A stretch of 64,000 nt of DNA, taken from assembly GCA_964596645.1 (NCBI GenBank), contig CAZQVB010000026.1, forward strand, positions 7,511 through 71,510, in the 5' to 3' direction. Shown here piece after piece: positions 31,937-41,331 of the stretch. Numbering within the stretch: position 1 is the first letter of the stretch; the number at the start of each line of letters is the position of its first letter. The notes below the pieces were generated by a model that ran no database searches, was not told where the DNA came from, and saw nothing but the letters and a program-made list of their open reading frames with translations. The position numbers and the translations under genes were made by a program. Source of the DNA: CAVQEK01 sp964596645 (GTDB taxonomy: Bacteria; Bacteroidota; Bacteroidia; Cytophagales; Cyclobacteriaceae).

Positions 31937-32380
31937 ATGAAATACATGCTGATTGGGATTATGATGATCATGTCAATGAAACCACATTCAAGTCACGGCC
32001 AGGATCTGGATGGCCACCGTTGGAAAGACCGGGTAGTGATTTTGCTGTCGGAAGAAGCCGATTCGGAAGTGGTAAATGAGCAATTGCGAGCCTTCAAGTC
32101 AGAAGAGGAGGGTATGCGTGAGCGCAAGATTGTGGTATACGTGCTCAGTCCTCACGGCTATCGTGTGGGGCTGAATGATGAAAATGCATGGCAAAAAGGC
32201 AGCCCGTTGTACTCCCGGCTGAAAAGAAATGAAGAAGCGCCTTTTGAAATTGTTCTTGTTGGGCTCGATGGCGGTGTTAAACTGAGGCAACATGAATTAT
32301 TAACTGTGCGAAAGCTCTTTGCCACCATCGATGCCATGCCCATGCGTCAATCAGAAATGCGTGAGCAGCGCAAGCGATGA
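31937..32380 (+). CDS. DUF4174-type secreted protein
   Basis: 147 residues from ATG 31937 (an earlier TTG at 31892 is unlikely). Signal peptide (YMLIGIMMIMSMKPHSSHG), then the DUF4174 pattern DLDGHRWKDRVVILLSEEA, KIVVYVLSP, FEIVLVGLDGGVKLRQHE and MPMRQSEMREQ (separate pieces). The fold is thioredoxin-like without a CxxC motif. Function unknown. Upstream 31675-31936 is free of genes and probably holds the divergent promoters. Confidence 0.75.
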   Translation: MKYMLIGIMMIMSMKPHSSHGQDLDGHRWKDRVVILLSEEADSEVVNEQLRAFKSEEEGMRERKIVVYVLSPHGYRVGLNDENAWQKGSPLYSRLKRNEEAPFEIVLVGLDGGVKLRQHELLTVRKLFATIDAMPMRQSEMREQRKR

Positions 32381-32526
32381 TTGTATAGGCATTTTTTGAA
32401 TAGAGCATGGCCTGCAGTCATCGGTAATCGGCCGGCAAACCGTCCCACTTCAGTAGTCAATTCACTATTTTAGCGATCCGCTGTTAGCAAAAAGAGTGCG
32501 GACATACACCAGAAGATGTTTAACCT

Positions 32527-33282
32527 ATGAATCAGCCAAAATCAATATTTATCACCGGAGGCGCCAAAGGCATTGGCAGGGTCAGCGCACGCAGCCTCAT
32601 ATCCGCGGGCCACAAAGTAGCCATCGCAGACAATGATCGCTCGGCAGGGCAGGAGCTGGCCGATGAGTTGGAGCGCAAGGGCGATTTCATCTTTATACAT
32701 GCCGACATCACGGAAGACGATGCCGTACAACGTTCAATTGAAAAAGCTGTTCGCTTTCACGATGGCATCGACGTACTCGTGAACAACGCCGGCATATCCA
32801 TCAACAAACCACTGGAGCAGCTGAGCCTTGACGAGTGGCGCAAGGTGATGGACACCAACCTCACGGCCGCTTTTCTCTTTGCTAAATATACCGCAGCGCA
32901 CTTACGCGCGCGCAAAGGTTGTATCGTCAATTTGTGCTCCACCAGGGCACTCATGTCGGAGGCCGATACCGAGGCGTACTCCGCCAGCAAAGGTGGCATT
33001 CTGGCATTGACCCATGCCATGGCCATAAGCCTCGGCCCACACATACGGGTCAACTGCATCAGCCCGGGCTGGATCGACGTATCCAAGCACCAATCTTCCC
33101 GCAACGGAGAAGGCGCCGATCTGTCGGAACAAGACCACAAGCAACATCCGGCCGGCCGGGTGGGCGAAGCAGACGACATCGCCCGCATGATCCATTTTCT
33201 CATCGACGATAGCAATGACTTCATCACCGGACAGAATTTCATAATAGATGGCGGCATGACAAGGAAAATGATCTATGACTAA
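32527..33282 (+). CDS. Short-chain dehydrogenase/reductase
   Basis: 251 residues of classical SDR type: TGGAKGIG (NAD(P)-binding, residues 10-17), NNAG (about 88), catalytic Ser in CSTRA (about 139), and YSASK (about 152). The C-terminus IDGGMTRKM fits the cofactor-side end. An aspartate after strand 2 (IADND) suggests NAD(H) preference. It overlaps the kinase gene downstream by 8 bases, so the two are likely co-expressed with murQ; the substrate may be a sugar or sugar acid (inference). Confidence 0.85.
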   Translation: MNQPKSIFITGGAKGIGRVSARSLISAGHKVAIADNDRSAGQELADELERKGDFIFIHADITEDDAVQRSIEKAVRFHDGIDVLVNNAGISINKPLEQLSLDEWRKVMDTNLTAAFLFAKYTAAHLRARKGCIVNLCSTRALMSEADTEAYSASKGGILALTHAMAISLGPHIRVNCISPGWIDVSKHQSSRNGEGADLSEQDHKQHPAGRVGEADDIARMIHFLIDDSNDFITGQNFIIDGGMTRKMIYD

Positions 33283-34132
33283 TGAGCCGCCCACCGTATT
33301 GATAGCCGATAGCGGCGCCACCAAAACGGAATGGCGCATACTGCGCAATGGTAAAATAAGGCAGGCGCGCACCGGCGGCATCAACCCATTTTATCTGGAC
33401 ACACAGCAGATTGCGCAGCTTTTGCAAAAGGAGCTTATCCCTCATTTGCGCGACGGCCATGTACAAGCGGTGCATTTTTATGGTGCAGGGTGCATAGGCA
33501 ATCACAGCCTTATACCGGCCGAGGCATTGTCGTGTACTTTTCCAAATGCAGTCGTTGAGGTGCATTCAGATTTACTGGCGGCAGCCCGGTCGCTCTGTGG
33601 CACATCGCCGGGTATCGTGTGCATATTGGGCACAGGCTCGGCCTCCTGCTGCTACGACGGAATTGAAATAGTACGCCAGGTGCCGTCTTTAGGGTACATA
33701 CTGGGCGATGAGGGGAGTGGTGCCGATGTGGGGCGGCGGGTAGTAGCCGCCTATCTGCGCGGTGAGCTGCCGGAGGCGCTTCACGCCGCTTTTCAGCAGA
33801 GTTTCACCATAGACAAAGCACAGGTGCTGAAGGCATTAAACGAAGGCCAGATGCCCAGCCGTTATCTCGCCCAATTTGCGCGATTTGCTACAGATCAGCA
33901 GCGTCATCCGCTCATTCATCAAATGTTGTACGACAGCTTTTTGGCCTTTGCCAGGCATTACATACTTTCCTATCCGCAGGCGGAACAGCAAAAGGTTCAT
34001 TTCTCGGGTTCGGTGGCTTTTTACAACAACACTGTGCTCCGGTCGGTAGCGAGGGACGCAGGTTTTTCAATCGGCAATGTGGTAGAATCGCCGATAGCGG
34101 GGCTTACCCTTTTTCACACCAACCAATCGTGA
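33275..34132 (+). CDS. BadF/BadG-type ATPase, amino-sugar kinase (NagK/MurK-like)
   Basis: 285 residues of the ASKHA fold: phosphate-1 LIADSGATKTEWRIL, GTGSASCCYDG, GYILGDEGSGADVG, and a late FSGSVAFYNN. These match the Bacteroidetes N-acetylglucosamine kinase-like family. Overlap with the upstream SDR (8 bases) and with murQ (4 bases) suggests that it phosphorylates an amino sugar, MurNAc or GlcNAc, released from peptidoglycan, supplying the substrate for MurQ. Confidence 0.82.
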   Translation: MTNEPPTVLIADSGATKTEWRILRNGKIRQARTGGINPFYLDTQQIAQLLQKELIPHLRDGHVQAVHFYGAGCIGNHSLIPAEALSCTFPNAVVEVHSDLLAAARSLCGTSPGIVCILGTGSASCCYDGIEIVRQVPSLGYILGDEGSGADVGRRVVAAYLRGELPEALHAAFQQSFTIDKAQVLKALNEGQMPSRYLAQFARFATDQQRHPLIHQMLYDSFLAFARHYILSYPQAEQQKVHFSGSVAFYNNTVLRSVARDAGFSIGNVVESPIAGLTLFHTNQS

Positions 34133-34941
34133 GCGTGAACAATACGACTGAGTCATCTTCCAATCATCAGGATTTAGAAAAAATGTCGGTGCGCACGCTG
34201 CTGGAGCGCATCAATGGGGAAGATCGCGGCGTGCCTGAAGCGGTGGCCGGGGCCATACCCATGTTGGAGCAGTTGGTGACGAGCGTGGTGGAGCGTATGC
34301 AAGCAGGCGGAAGACTATTCTACATCGGTGCAGGCACCAGTGGCCGGTTGGGCATATTGGACGCATCGGAGTGCCCACCCACCTTTGGGGTGCCCGAGGG
34401 CCTGGTGGTAGGCATTATAGCCGGTGGTGATGGCGCCATACGCAAAGCAGTAGAAAATGCCGAAGATGATGCGAGCCAGGGCTGGCGCGACCTGCAGTCT
34501 TTTCAAGTAAATGCCAAAGATTCATTAATTGGACTGGCCGCCTCCGGTCGCACGCCATACGTGGTGGGCGCCGTACAAGCCGCGCGGCACCATGGTCTGC
34601 TCACCGGCTGCATTGTGTGCAACACAGGCTCTGCCCTGGCCGATGCTGCACAGTATCCGGTGGAAGTGGTAGTAGGGCCGGAGTTCGTGACGGGAAGTAC
34701 AAGAATGAAAGCCGGCACAGCTCAGAAGCTTGTGCTCAACATGCTCTCTACCGCAGTGATGATACGCCTGGGCAGGGTAAAAGGTAATAAAATGGTGGAC
34801 ATGCAGATGAGCAATGAAAAACTGGTCGACCGCGGCACACGCATGATCATGGAAGAGCTGGGTGTAGATCGTGCTCAGGCTGCAGCGCTGCTGCAGCAAC
34901 ACGGCTCTGTACGCCAGGTGATCGATGCAGCAAAAAGATGA
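34129..34941 (+). CDS. murQ: N-acetylmuramic acid 6-phosphate etherase
   Basis: 270 residues; GTG start overlapping the kinase stop (GTGA). SIS-domain motifs: FYIGAGTSGRLGILDASECPPTFG (in pieces), GGDGAIRKAVENAEDD, GLAASGRTPYVVGAV, TGSTRMKAGTAQKL. MurQ removes lactate from MurNAc-6-phosphate to give GlcNAc-6-phosphate, in cell-wall recycling. Slightly shorter than the E. coli protein at the C-terminus. With the kinase upstream it forms a two-step recycling unit. Confidence 0.92.
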   Translation: MSVNNTTESSSNHQDLEKMSVRTLLERINGEDRGVPEAVAGAIPMLEQLVTSVVERMQAGGRLFYIGAGTSGRLGILDASECPPTFGVPEGLVVGIIAGGDGAIRKAVENAEDDASQGWRDLQSFQVNAKDSLIGLAASGRTPYVVGAVQAARHHGLLTGCIVCNTGSALADAAQYPVEVVVGPEFVTGSTRMKAGTAQKLVLNMLSTAVMIRLGRVKGNKMVDMQMSNEKLVDRGTRMIMEELGVDRAQAAALLQQHGSVRQVIDAAKR

Positions 34942-35008
34942 CATGGAGATGTACTCACTCCCGTGGCAGCCATAAAATGTATAGTCCACCAGTAATATAT
35001 TGCACGCA

Positions 35009-36550
35009 ATGATCGCCTGGCGCAGTCCTCAGCTTTTTTCTTCAAATGCCCTGGGTATTGGCCTTGGCCTGTTGACCGTGCTGTTGCATCTGGCCGACAA
35101 CCTGTGGGTCGTCTACGGCCTTTTCAGAGACGAGTATTACTACCTCGCCTGCGCCGATCGTCTGGCATCGGGGTATGTGGATCAGCCACCTTTTTCTATC
35201 TATGTGCTCTATGCCGTCACAGGCCTTTTTGGTGAATCAACGTTTGCGGTACGGCTGGTGCCTGCCCTGGCTCATGGCTTCACCGTATGGCTGTGCTGCA
35301 AGCTCTGTATCACGATGGGGGGCGGTAGACTGGCTGTATTGCTGGCCGGGGCCGCCATGTGCATCAGCCCGATCTTCATTGCCATGGGTGCTTATTATTC
35401 CATGAACAGCATTGACATATTGCTGTGGACTTTGGTCGCGTACCTCACGGTGCGGGTAGTACAAGACCCACAACCCATAGCGTGGATGGTACTGGGCCTG
35501 GTGTTGGGGATAGGTCTGCTCAACAAGCTCAGTTTCCTGTGGTTGGGCCTGGGTACGCTCATCGGCCTCCTGCTGACACCGCAGCGCAAGTTGCTCTTAT
35601 CAGTATGGCCATATGTGGCCGGTGTGGTGGCCCTGGTGGTATTTTTACCATTTATTTTTTGGAACATTACCCACGATATGGCGCACGTGGAGTTCATGCA
35701 AAATGCCATTTCATACAAGTACAACACCATTGGTCGGGTCGATTTTTTAAAAGAGCAATTGCTTTTGGTGCTTCCTACCGGGGTGCTCTTAGCCATTGCC
35801 GGCCTTTATTTTTATTTTTTCACCGCCTACGGAAAACCATATCGGCTGCTGGGCTGGATATTCATCACTGTCTTTGTTATTCTGCTGCTGAACGGGCACA
35901 GCAAAGGGGAATATCTGGCTGCATCGTTTTCCATCCTCTTTGCCGGCGGGGGAGTGGCCGTGGGCAGGTTGCCCGGGCGGTGGTGGCGCAATGCCTGTGT
36001 AGCTGCATTAGTGGCCCTGCACCTGGCCGTTGGTGGTGCCGTGTTGCCTTTGGCCACCTCCATATTGCCAACAAGCAAGTTTATCGTCTATTCCAGATGG
36101 TTGAATGTGCAGCCAGCCAATACGGAAGGCAAGGAGCAATCGGAGCTGCCGCAGTTTTTTGCCGATCGCTTCGGCTGGAAAGAGTTGGCCGGTTCTGTTT
36201 CCGCAGTCTATAGTGCACTACAGCCACACGAGCGCCGGCGGGCACTGGTTAAGGTGAACAACTATGGAGAAGCGGCCGCTCTGGAATATTACGCCGGCCA
36301 CATGCCTCGGGTGGCTTGCGGGCACAACAGTTACTTCTATTGGCTGCCAGACGTACACGAGCAGGCGGTAGTGATCGCGGTAGGCCATTCACTGGCAGAG
36401 CTGGAGGAGGCGTTTGCAGAAGTTAAAGAAGTGAGGCGTCACCGGGCCGAACTGTCTATGCCATACGAAGCCGACCTGCCAATCTATGTGTGTCGCCTTC
36501 CTAAAGTTGATGTGCGGCGCTGGCTGCGGGCGCAAAAGCATTTTGAATAG
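35009..36550 (+). CDS. Membrane glycosyltransferase of the PMT/ArnT (GT39/GT83-like) type
   Basis: 513 residues from ATG 35009 (a TTG at 35000 is possible). About ten hydrophobic helices. The first periplasmic loop has the acidic motif of the family (GLFRDEYYYLACADRL, with D-E as expected), followed by YVDQPPFS. The C-terminal part is soluble and periplasmic. Such enzymes move sugars from polyprenyl-phosphate carriers to proteins or lipid A. The acceptor cannot be told. It stands alone between murQ and sprT-like. Confidence 0.82.
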   Translation: MIAWRSPQLFSSNALGIGLGLLTVLLHLADNLWVVYGLFRDEYYYLACADRLASGYVDQPPFSIYVLYAVTGLFGESTFAVRLVPALAHGFTVWLCCKLCITMGGGRLAVLLAGAAMCISPIFIAMGAYYSMNSIDILLWTLVAYLTVRVVQDPQPIAWMVLGLVLGIGLLNKLSFLWLGLGTLIGLLLTPQRKLLLSVWPYVAGVVALVVFLPFIFWNITHDMAHVEFMQNAISYKYNTIGRVDFLKEQLLLVLPTGVLLAIAGLYFYFFTAYGKPYRLLGWIFITVFVILLLNGHSKGEYLAASFSILFAGGGVAVGRLPGRWWRNACVAALVALHLAVGGAVLPLATSILPTSKFIVYSRWLNVQPANTEGKEQSELPQFFADRFGWKELAGSVSAVYSALQPHERRRALVKVNNYGEAAALEYYAGHMPRVACGHNSYFYWLPDVHEQAVVIAVGHSLAELEEAFAEVKEVRRHRAELSMPYEADLPIYVCRLPKVDVRRWLRAQKHFE

Positions 36551-36576
36551 TATCCTTTGCGGCAGAAGTAAATCTT

Positions 36577-37197
36577 TCAGGAGCCTACCTTCTTAACCAA
36601 AGCCACTTTGGGAATGAGGTATTTTTTACCACTGTGCACCTGGTGGCAGAGCACGCGCGTACGCCTGGTGAGCATTTTCTCATATCGTATGCCCTGAAAA
36701 ATAAACAGCGCTCCTTCATCTATTTCATTGAGCATGCCCACGTCTTCCGGCAGTTGATCGTAGCTCCGCAGTGCCGCAGCAAGACGATGATCGGCCTGCG
36801 AGGAGGCCTTAGGATTGGCCATATGGCGGTAGATTTCGGGCAGTAACGCCGTGGGAAACACGAGGTCGTTCATCACCGGTTGCATCACTTCCTTGAAAGC
36901 CGCCTTCCACTCTTTGCCGTGGGGTGCGCATCGATTTTTGTGCCGAATGGTGCAGAGCAGATGTGCGAATTCGTGCAGATAGGTGATCAGGAAATTGTAC
37001 GGGTTCAGGCTGTGGTTCACGGAGATAGAATGCCTGTTTCCGGCTGGTTCGAAGCGGTAGTCGCCCAGCTTACTGCTGCGCGTGCGTGCCACCTTAAAAT
37101 TAAAAGGATGCTGATGCCACAGGTCAAAGCAGTAGTGCACGGCATTGGCCGGAAGGTGGCGCTCCAGCAGGCTGTAAATCTTTGATGAATTGTCCAC
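36577..37197 (-). CDS. SprT-like zinc-binding protein
   Basis: 206 residues. The zinc site HEFAH (in ITYLHEFAHLLCTIRHKNR) with a downstream H (APHGKEW) is typical of SprT-like metalloproteins. The C-terminal part has no zinc-ribbon cysteine set and is adapted (CHQVHSGKKYLIPKVALVKKV). Function unknown in bacteria; eukaryotic relatives cleave DNA-protein crosslinks. It follows der by 4 bases and is likely translated from the same message. Confidence 0.8.
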   Translation of the reverse strand: MDNSSKIYSLLERHLPANAVHYCFDLWHQHPFNFKVARTRSSKLGDYRFEPAGNRHSISVNHSLNPYNFLITYLHEFAHLLCTIRHKNRCAPHGKEWKAAFKEVMQPVMNDLVFPTALLPEIYRHMANPKASSQADHRLAAALRSYDQLPEDVGMLNEIDEGALFIFQGIRYEKMLTRRTRVLCHQVHSGKKYLIPKVALVKKVGS

Positions 37198-37201
37198 CAG
37201 C

Positions 37202-38509
37202 TTATTTTTCCCTAAACACCAGCTTCACCGGTACGCCGCTGAAATCGAAGTGTGATCGCAGGCGATTTTCCAGGTATCGCTCGTAGGGTATTTTTATATA
37301 CTTGGGGTTGCTGCAGAAAAACGCAAAAGTAGGCGTGCGGGTGGGCAGTTGGGTGATGTATTTTATTTTGATGTATTTGCCTTTGTACGAAGGTGGCGGA
37401 TTGCGCTCTATTTCCGGCAGCAAGGCGGCATTCAACTCCGACGTACTGATTTTTTTCTGTCTGTTTTCATATACAGCAATGGCTGTTTCCAATGCTTTAT
37501 ACACCCGCTGCTTGGTAAGGGCAGAAGTAAACACCACCGGAACATATCGCATTTCGCCCAGACGCTCTTCCAGGGCTTTTTTGTATTGGTCGGCTGTCGA
37601 CTGATCTTTTTCTACCAGATCCCACTTGTTTACCAGTATCACCATGCCCTTTTTGTAGCGGTGTGCCAGCGAGAGCAGGTTCATGTCCTGGGCCTCCAGG
37701 CCCTGTGTGGCATCTATCATCACGATAGACACATCGCTGTTTTCCAGTGCCTTTATGGAGCGGATGACAGAATAAAACTCTATATCTTCATGCACCTTCG
37801 ACTTCTTACGCACCCCGGCGGTATCGGTGAGTATCACATCTTTGCCATAGAGGTTGTACCGGCTGTCAATAGCGTCGCGCGTGGTGCCAGCCCTGTCTGT
37901 CACGATGGTGCGCTCTTCTCCCAGCAGCACATTCAGCAGTGACGACTTGCCCACGTTGGGGCGGCCCATTATGGCTATGCGCGGCAGTTGCACAGGCTCT
38001 GGCTGCCCCTCTTCCGGCTCAAAGTGCTTCACAGTTTCGTCCAACATGTCTCCGGTGCCATAGCCGTTTACAGAGGAAACAGGAAACACCTCACCGAGCC
38101 CGAGCGCGTAAAACTCCCCCGTCATCTGGGTACGTGTGGTATTGTCGGCCTTATTGGCCACAATGATTACTGGCTTTTTTACGGTGCGCACCACATTGGC
38201 GAAGTCCTTATCGAAATCGGTAAGGCCCTGCACGCAGTCTACCATAAACAGCACCACGGTGGCTTCTTCGAGCGCCAGCTTTACCTGCCGGCGTATGGCT
38301 TCTTCAAATATATCGTCGGAGCCCGTTACGTAGCCGCCGGTATCGATCACAGTAAAGTTGTGGCCGGTCCATTCGGCCATGCCGTAGTGCCGGTCGCGGG
38401 TCACACCGCTTTCATTGTCCATGATGGCCTGCCGGCTCTCTATCAGGCGGTTGAAGAGGGTGGATTTACCCACATTGGGTCTTCCTACAATTGCTACTAT
38501 ATTGGCCAT
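37202..38509 (-). CDS. der: Ribosome biogenesis GTPase Der (EngA)
   Basis: 435 residues with the two tandem GTPase domains that define Der. First: GRPNVGKSTLFN, DTGGYV, NKAD. Second: GRPNVGKSSLLN, DTAGVRKKSKV, NKWDLVEK. A KH-like C-terminal domain follows (FSGVPVKLVFREK). Der is essential for 50S subunit maturation. The start is placed at MANIVAIVGRPN, as in the family. The upstream intergenic region is largely taken by the dispersed repeat (copy B). Confidence 0.95.
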   Translation of the reverse strand: MANIVAIVGRPNVGKSTLFNRLIESRQAIMDNESGVTRDRHYGMAEWTGHNFTVIDTGGYVTGSDDIFEEAIRRQVKLALEEATVVLFMVDCVQGLTDFDKDFANVVRTVKKPVIIVANKADNTTRTQMTGEFYALGLGEVFPVSSVNGYGTGDMLDETVKHFEPEEGQPEPVQLPRIAIMGRPNVGKSSLLNVLLGEERTIVTDRAGTTRDAIDSRYNLYGKDVILTDTAGVRKKSKVHEDIEFYSVIRSIKALENSDVSIVMIDATQGLEAQDMNLLSLAHRYKKGMVILVNKWDLVEKDQSTADQYKKALEERLGEMRYVPVVFTSALTKQRVYKALETAIAVYENRQKKISTSELNAALLPEIERNPPPSYKGKYIKIKYITQLPTRTPTFAFFCSNPKYIKIPYERYLENRLRSHFDFSGVPVKLVFREK

Positions 38510-38555
38510 GTACGGGGTCGAATATTTTGAAAGTGCAAAAGTAGCAATTTAAATG

Positions 38556-38850
38556 AGTAGGTAGCTGAAAGGAATATGGTAGAATGGTAGACTCGAGGGT
38601 TGGTAGACTGGTGATAGAGCTCAAAGCTGAAAGCTGAAAGCTCAAAGGAATATGGTAGACTGGTAGATTCGTGGGTTGGTAGACTGGTGAAAGAGCTGAA
38701 AGCTCAAAGGTGAAAGAATTGGTAGACTGGTAGATTCGTGGGTTAGTAAAATGGTAATAGAGCTCAAAGCTTAAAGTTTATGTCATCATGAACTTGTTTC
38801 AGGATCTGCCAAAAGTATCAACAGAGGCTGAAAAAGATTCAACATGACCG
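38556..38850 (+). repeat. Dispersed composite repeat, copy B
   Basis: Between der and the next gene. It holds three blocks of GGTAGACTGGTAGA-type units alternating with AGCTGAAAGCTCAAAGG units, and ends with TGTCATCATGAACTTGTTTC ... GGATCTGCCAAAAG ... AACATGACCG. The part at 38653-38767 is nearly identical, inverted, to 31022-30905, 7.7 kb away. Non-coding. A region of 355 bases here has no gene. Confidence 0.75.
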
Positions 38851-38865
38851 TTTACTTCATGATGC

Positions 38866-39801
38866 TCAAAAAAGATTGGCCCTGGCTGCGGGGTCTTGCT
38901 TCAGCATTTCTTTGAGCACTTGATACAAATGAGGCTTTTCTGCACGAAAGGCGGTTGCCCGTTCAAAAAAGTTTTCCACCGCCACGGCAAAAAACTCCTG
39001 GGAATTGCTGGCGGCATAGGCGCGAAAGAAGTTGGATTTGCCTTCATCCATCAGCGCCATCTCGGTGTAGCAGAGTGCCGTCCATTCCTTCAGCAGCGCA
39101 TCGTCCAAAAAGCCGTATTCGTCGTTCATAACGGCATTTTCGAGCCGCAGCGCATGGGCCATCTCGTGTAGTCCCAGGTTGCGCCCGTCGCTTTCGTCAA
39201 AGTAGCCTTGCACAAAGCTTTTCCATGATAGTATGATCATGCCGCCCATGTTTACCTCCCCCTGATGGTACTGCTTCAATATGTTGCTGTAGTAGTTGTC
39301 GGGGTAGAGCGCGATCACACGGAAATGCTCAAAGTAGATCAATGGATAGCCGAACGTAAGTTGTATGGCGGTGGCTGCCACCAATGCCTTCATCTCATCG
39401 GTAACACTGCCCAATTCGCCGCGGGCTACAAACTCTTTCTGGTTGATGAATTTCTGCACACGCTTCTCAAAAAATGCCTGATCTTCCAAGCCCAGCTGCT
39501 GGTAGTATTTGCAATGCTTTTTCAGCACCGATTGATACGCCGGGTCTATCTTCACCATCAACAGGTAGCGGCTCATCTTGTCGCCGAAGAAGTACTTGAG
39601 CGTGACCCTCACCACGGAGAAAATATTGTAGAAAATAAAGGTGAGCACAAACACCAGAAACAGCACCACACCCATCACCATCAGCACAAACTCAAGCCCT
39701 TCCGGCGGCTCGTCCGGCGCGGCAGCGGCAAGCACCGGCAAGACGCCATCCTGCCAGACGGCAAGGCTTATGTGCGCCGATAGCAGCCACATTATGGGCA
39801 C
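38866..39801 (-). CDS. MtfA-like zinc metallopeptidase
   Basis: 311 residues. Hydrophobic N-terminus with one or two membrane helices (LEFVLMVMGVVLFLVFVLTFIFY). The soluble domain has the metal site LGLHEMAHALRLE with a downstream Glu (KEWTALCY), and GQFDESDGRNLG-type sequence before it (here VQGYFDESDGRNLGLHE). MtfA is a peptidase that responds to the Mlc regulator in enterobacteria; Bacteroidetes have many homologues with unknown targets. The start may be a few codons later at the first strong Met after the hydrophobic part. Confidence 0.8.
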   Translation of the reverse strand: MPIMWLLSAHISLAVWQDGVLPVLAAAAPDEPPEGLEFVLMVMGVVLFLVFVLTFIFYNIFSVVRVTLKYFFGDKMSRYLLMVKIDPAYQSVLKKHCKYYQQLGLEDQAFFEKRVQKFINQKEFVARGELGSVTDEMKALVAATAIQLTFGYPLIYFEHFRVIALYPDNYYSNILKQYHQGEVNMGGMIILSWKSFVQGYFDESDGRNLGLHEMAHALRLENAVMNDEYGFLDDALLKEWTALCYTEMALMDEGKSNFFRAYAASNSQEFFAVAVENFFERATAFRAEKPHLYQVLKEMLKQDPAARANLF

Positions 39802-39864
39802 AAAAAGGTGCTGAGGTTGGTCATGAGTTATGATGCATGAAGACAGTCTGGTGGCAAAAGATTC

Positions 39865-41331
39865 CTACAGTACTTTAAAAATATTTTTGATGGAAACCTC
39901 CCGCTCAATGCGTTCTTTCAGCGCGCTGATCTTCACACGCTCCTGCTCCATGCTGTCGCGATGCCGTATGGTCACGGTCTCGTCCTCTTTGGTCTGGTAA
40001 TCTACTGCTATGCAAAAGGGTGTGCCGATCAGGTCCTGGCGGGTATAGCGTTTGCCTATGCTGCTGCTGTCTTCATAGATCAGGTTGAAGTCAAACTTGA
40101 GGTCGTCGTATATCTGTTTGCCTATTTCGGCCAGCCCATCTTTTTTTACCAGGGGCAGTATGGCGGCTTTTACCGGAGCCAGTGCCGGGTGAAATTTCAG
40201 ATAAGTACGCTTTTTGGCTTTGTCGCCTTCGCCGGTCATTTCTTCCTTGTAGCCATTGCAGAGCAGCATAAAGAACAGGCGGTCGGCGCCCGCCGAAGTT
40301 TCGATCACATACGGCACATAATTTTGGTTTACCTCCGGGTCGAAATACTGCAATTTCTTCTTTGACAGTTCCTGATGATTACCCAGATCGAAGTCGGTGC
40401 GGGAGTGTATGCCCTCTACCTCTTTGAATCCGAATGGAAACTTAAATTCAATATCCACAGCGGCATTGGCATAGTGGGCCAGCTTGTCGTGGTCGTGAAA
40501 GCGAAGGTTTTGCGCAGGTATGCCCAGGGCTTTGTGCCATGTCAGGCGCAGCGCTTTCCAGTGCTCATACCATTTCATCTCTTCGCCTGGGCGAATGAAA
40601 AACTGCATTTCCATCTGCTCAAACTCCCGCATACGGAAGATAAACTGCCGCGCTACGATCTCGTTTCTAAAGGCTTTCCCGATTTGGGCGATGCCGAAAG
40701 GCACCTTCATGCGGGCTGTTTTCTGTACGTTCAGAAAATTCACGAATATGCCCTGGGCCGTTTCGGGCCTTAAATATATGCTGCTTGCATCTTCGGCCAG
40801 CGAGCCCACCTGTGTGGTAAACATGAGGTTGAACTGCCGCACGTCCGTCCAGTTCACGGTGCCCGACACCGGGCAGGTGATGCCTTCGTTCACAATAAGT
40901 TCACGCACGCCATTCAGGTCTTCTTTTTCCAGCAGCCGGCCCATCTCTTTCAGCAGTGCATCGGCTTCGCCGTGCTTGCCTTCTACCGCCAGTTGCGCAG
41001 CACGGTCTTCGATCAGCACATCGGCCCGATAGCGCTTTTTGCTGTCTTTATTGTCAATCATGGGGTCGTTGAAGCTGTCGACGTGCCCGGAAGCTTTCCA
41101 GGTGAGCGGATGCATAAAGATGGCGGCGTCCAGTCCTACGATGTTGTCATTCAATTGCACCATGGCCTGCCACCAGAGGTTTTTCAGATTGCGCTTCAGC
41201 TCTACACCATAGGCACCGTAGTCGTACACCGCCTGCAGGCCGTCATATATTTCGCTGGATGGGTACACAAAGCCATATTCCTTGGCGTGGGCTACTATTT
41301 CTTTTATGCCAAAATCTTGTTCGTTCATCAT
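39865..41331 (-). CDS. glyS: Glycyl-tRNA synthetase (class II, single-chain type)
   Basis: About 488 residues from MMNEQDFGIKEIV (ATG 41331 or 41328). The longer frame from 41379 is rejected because its first 16 residues are not family-like. Class II motifs: FLRPETAQG-type sequence (IYLRPETAQGIFVNF), GKAFRNEIVARQFIFRMREFEQ (cited in parts) and a C-terminal anticodon-binding domain. It charges tRNA-Gly. Monocistronic on the minus strand; the promoter should lie in 41332-41600. Confidence 0.93.
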   Translation of the reverse strand: MMNEQDFGIKEIVAHAKEYGFVYPSSEIYDGLQAVYDYGAYGVELKRNLKNLWWQAMVQLNDNIVGLDAAIFMHPLTWKASGHVDSFNDPMIDNKDSKKRYRADVLIEDRAAQLAVEGKHGEADALLKEMGRLLEKEDLNGVRELIVNEGITCPVSGTVNWTDVRQFNLMFTTQVGSLAEDASSIYLRPETAQGIFVNFLNVQKTARMKVPFGIAQIGKAFRNEIVARQFIFRMREFEQMEMQFFIRPGEEMKWYEHWKALRLTWHKALGIPAQNLRFHDHDKLAHYANAAVDIEFKFPFGFKEVEGIHSRTDFDLGNHQELSKKKLQYFDPEVNQNYVPYVIETSAGADRLFFMLLCNGYKEEMTGEGDKAKKRTYLKFHPALAPVKAAILPLVKKDGLAEIGKQIYDDLKFDFNLIYEDSSSIGKRYTRQDLIGTPFCIAVDYQTKEDETVTIRHRDSMEQERVKISALKERIEREVSIKNIFKVL

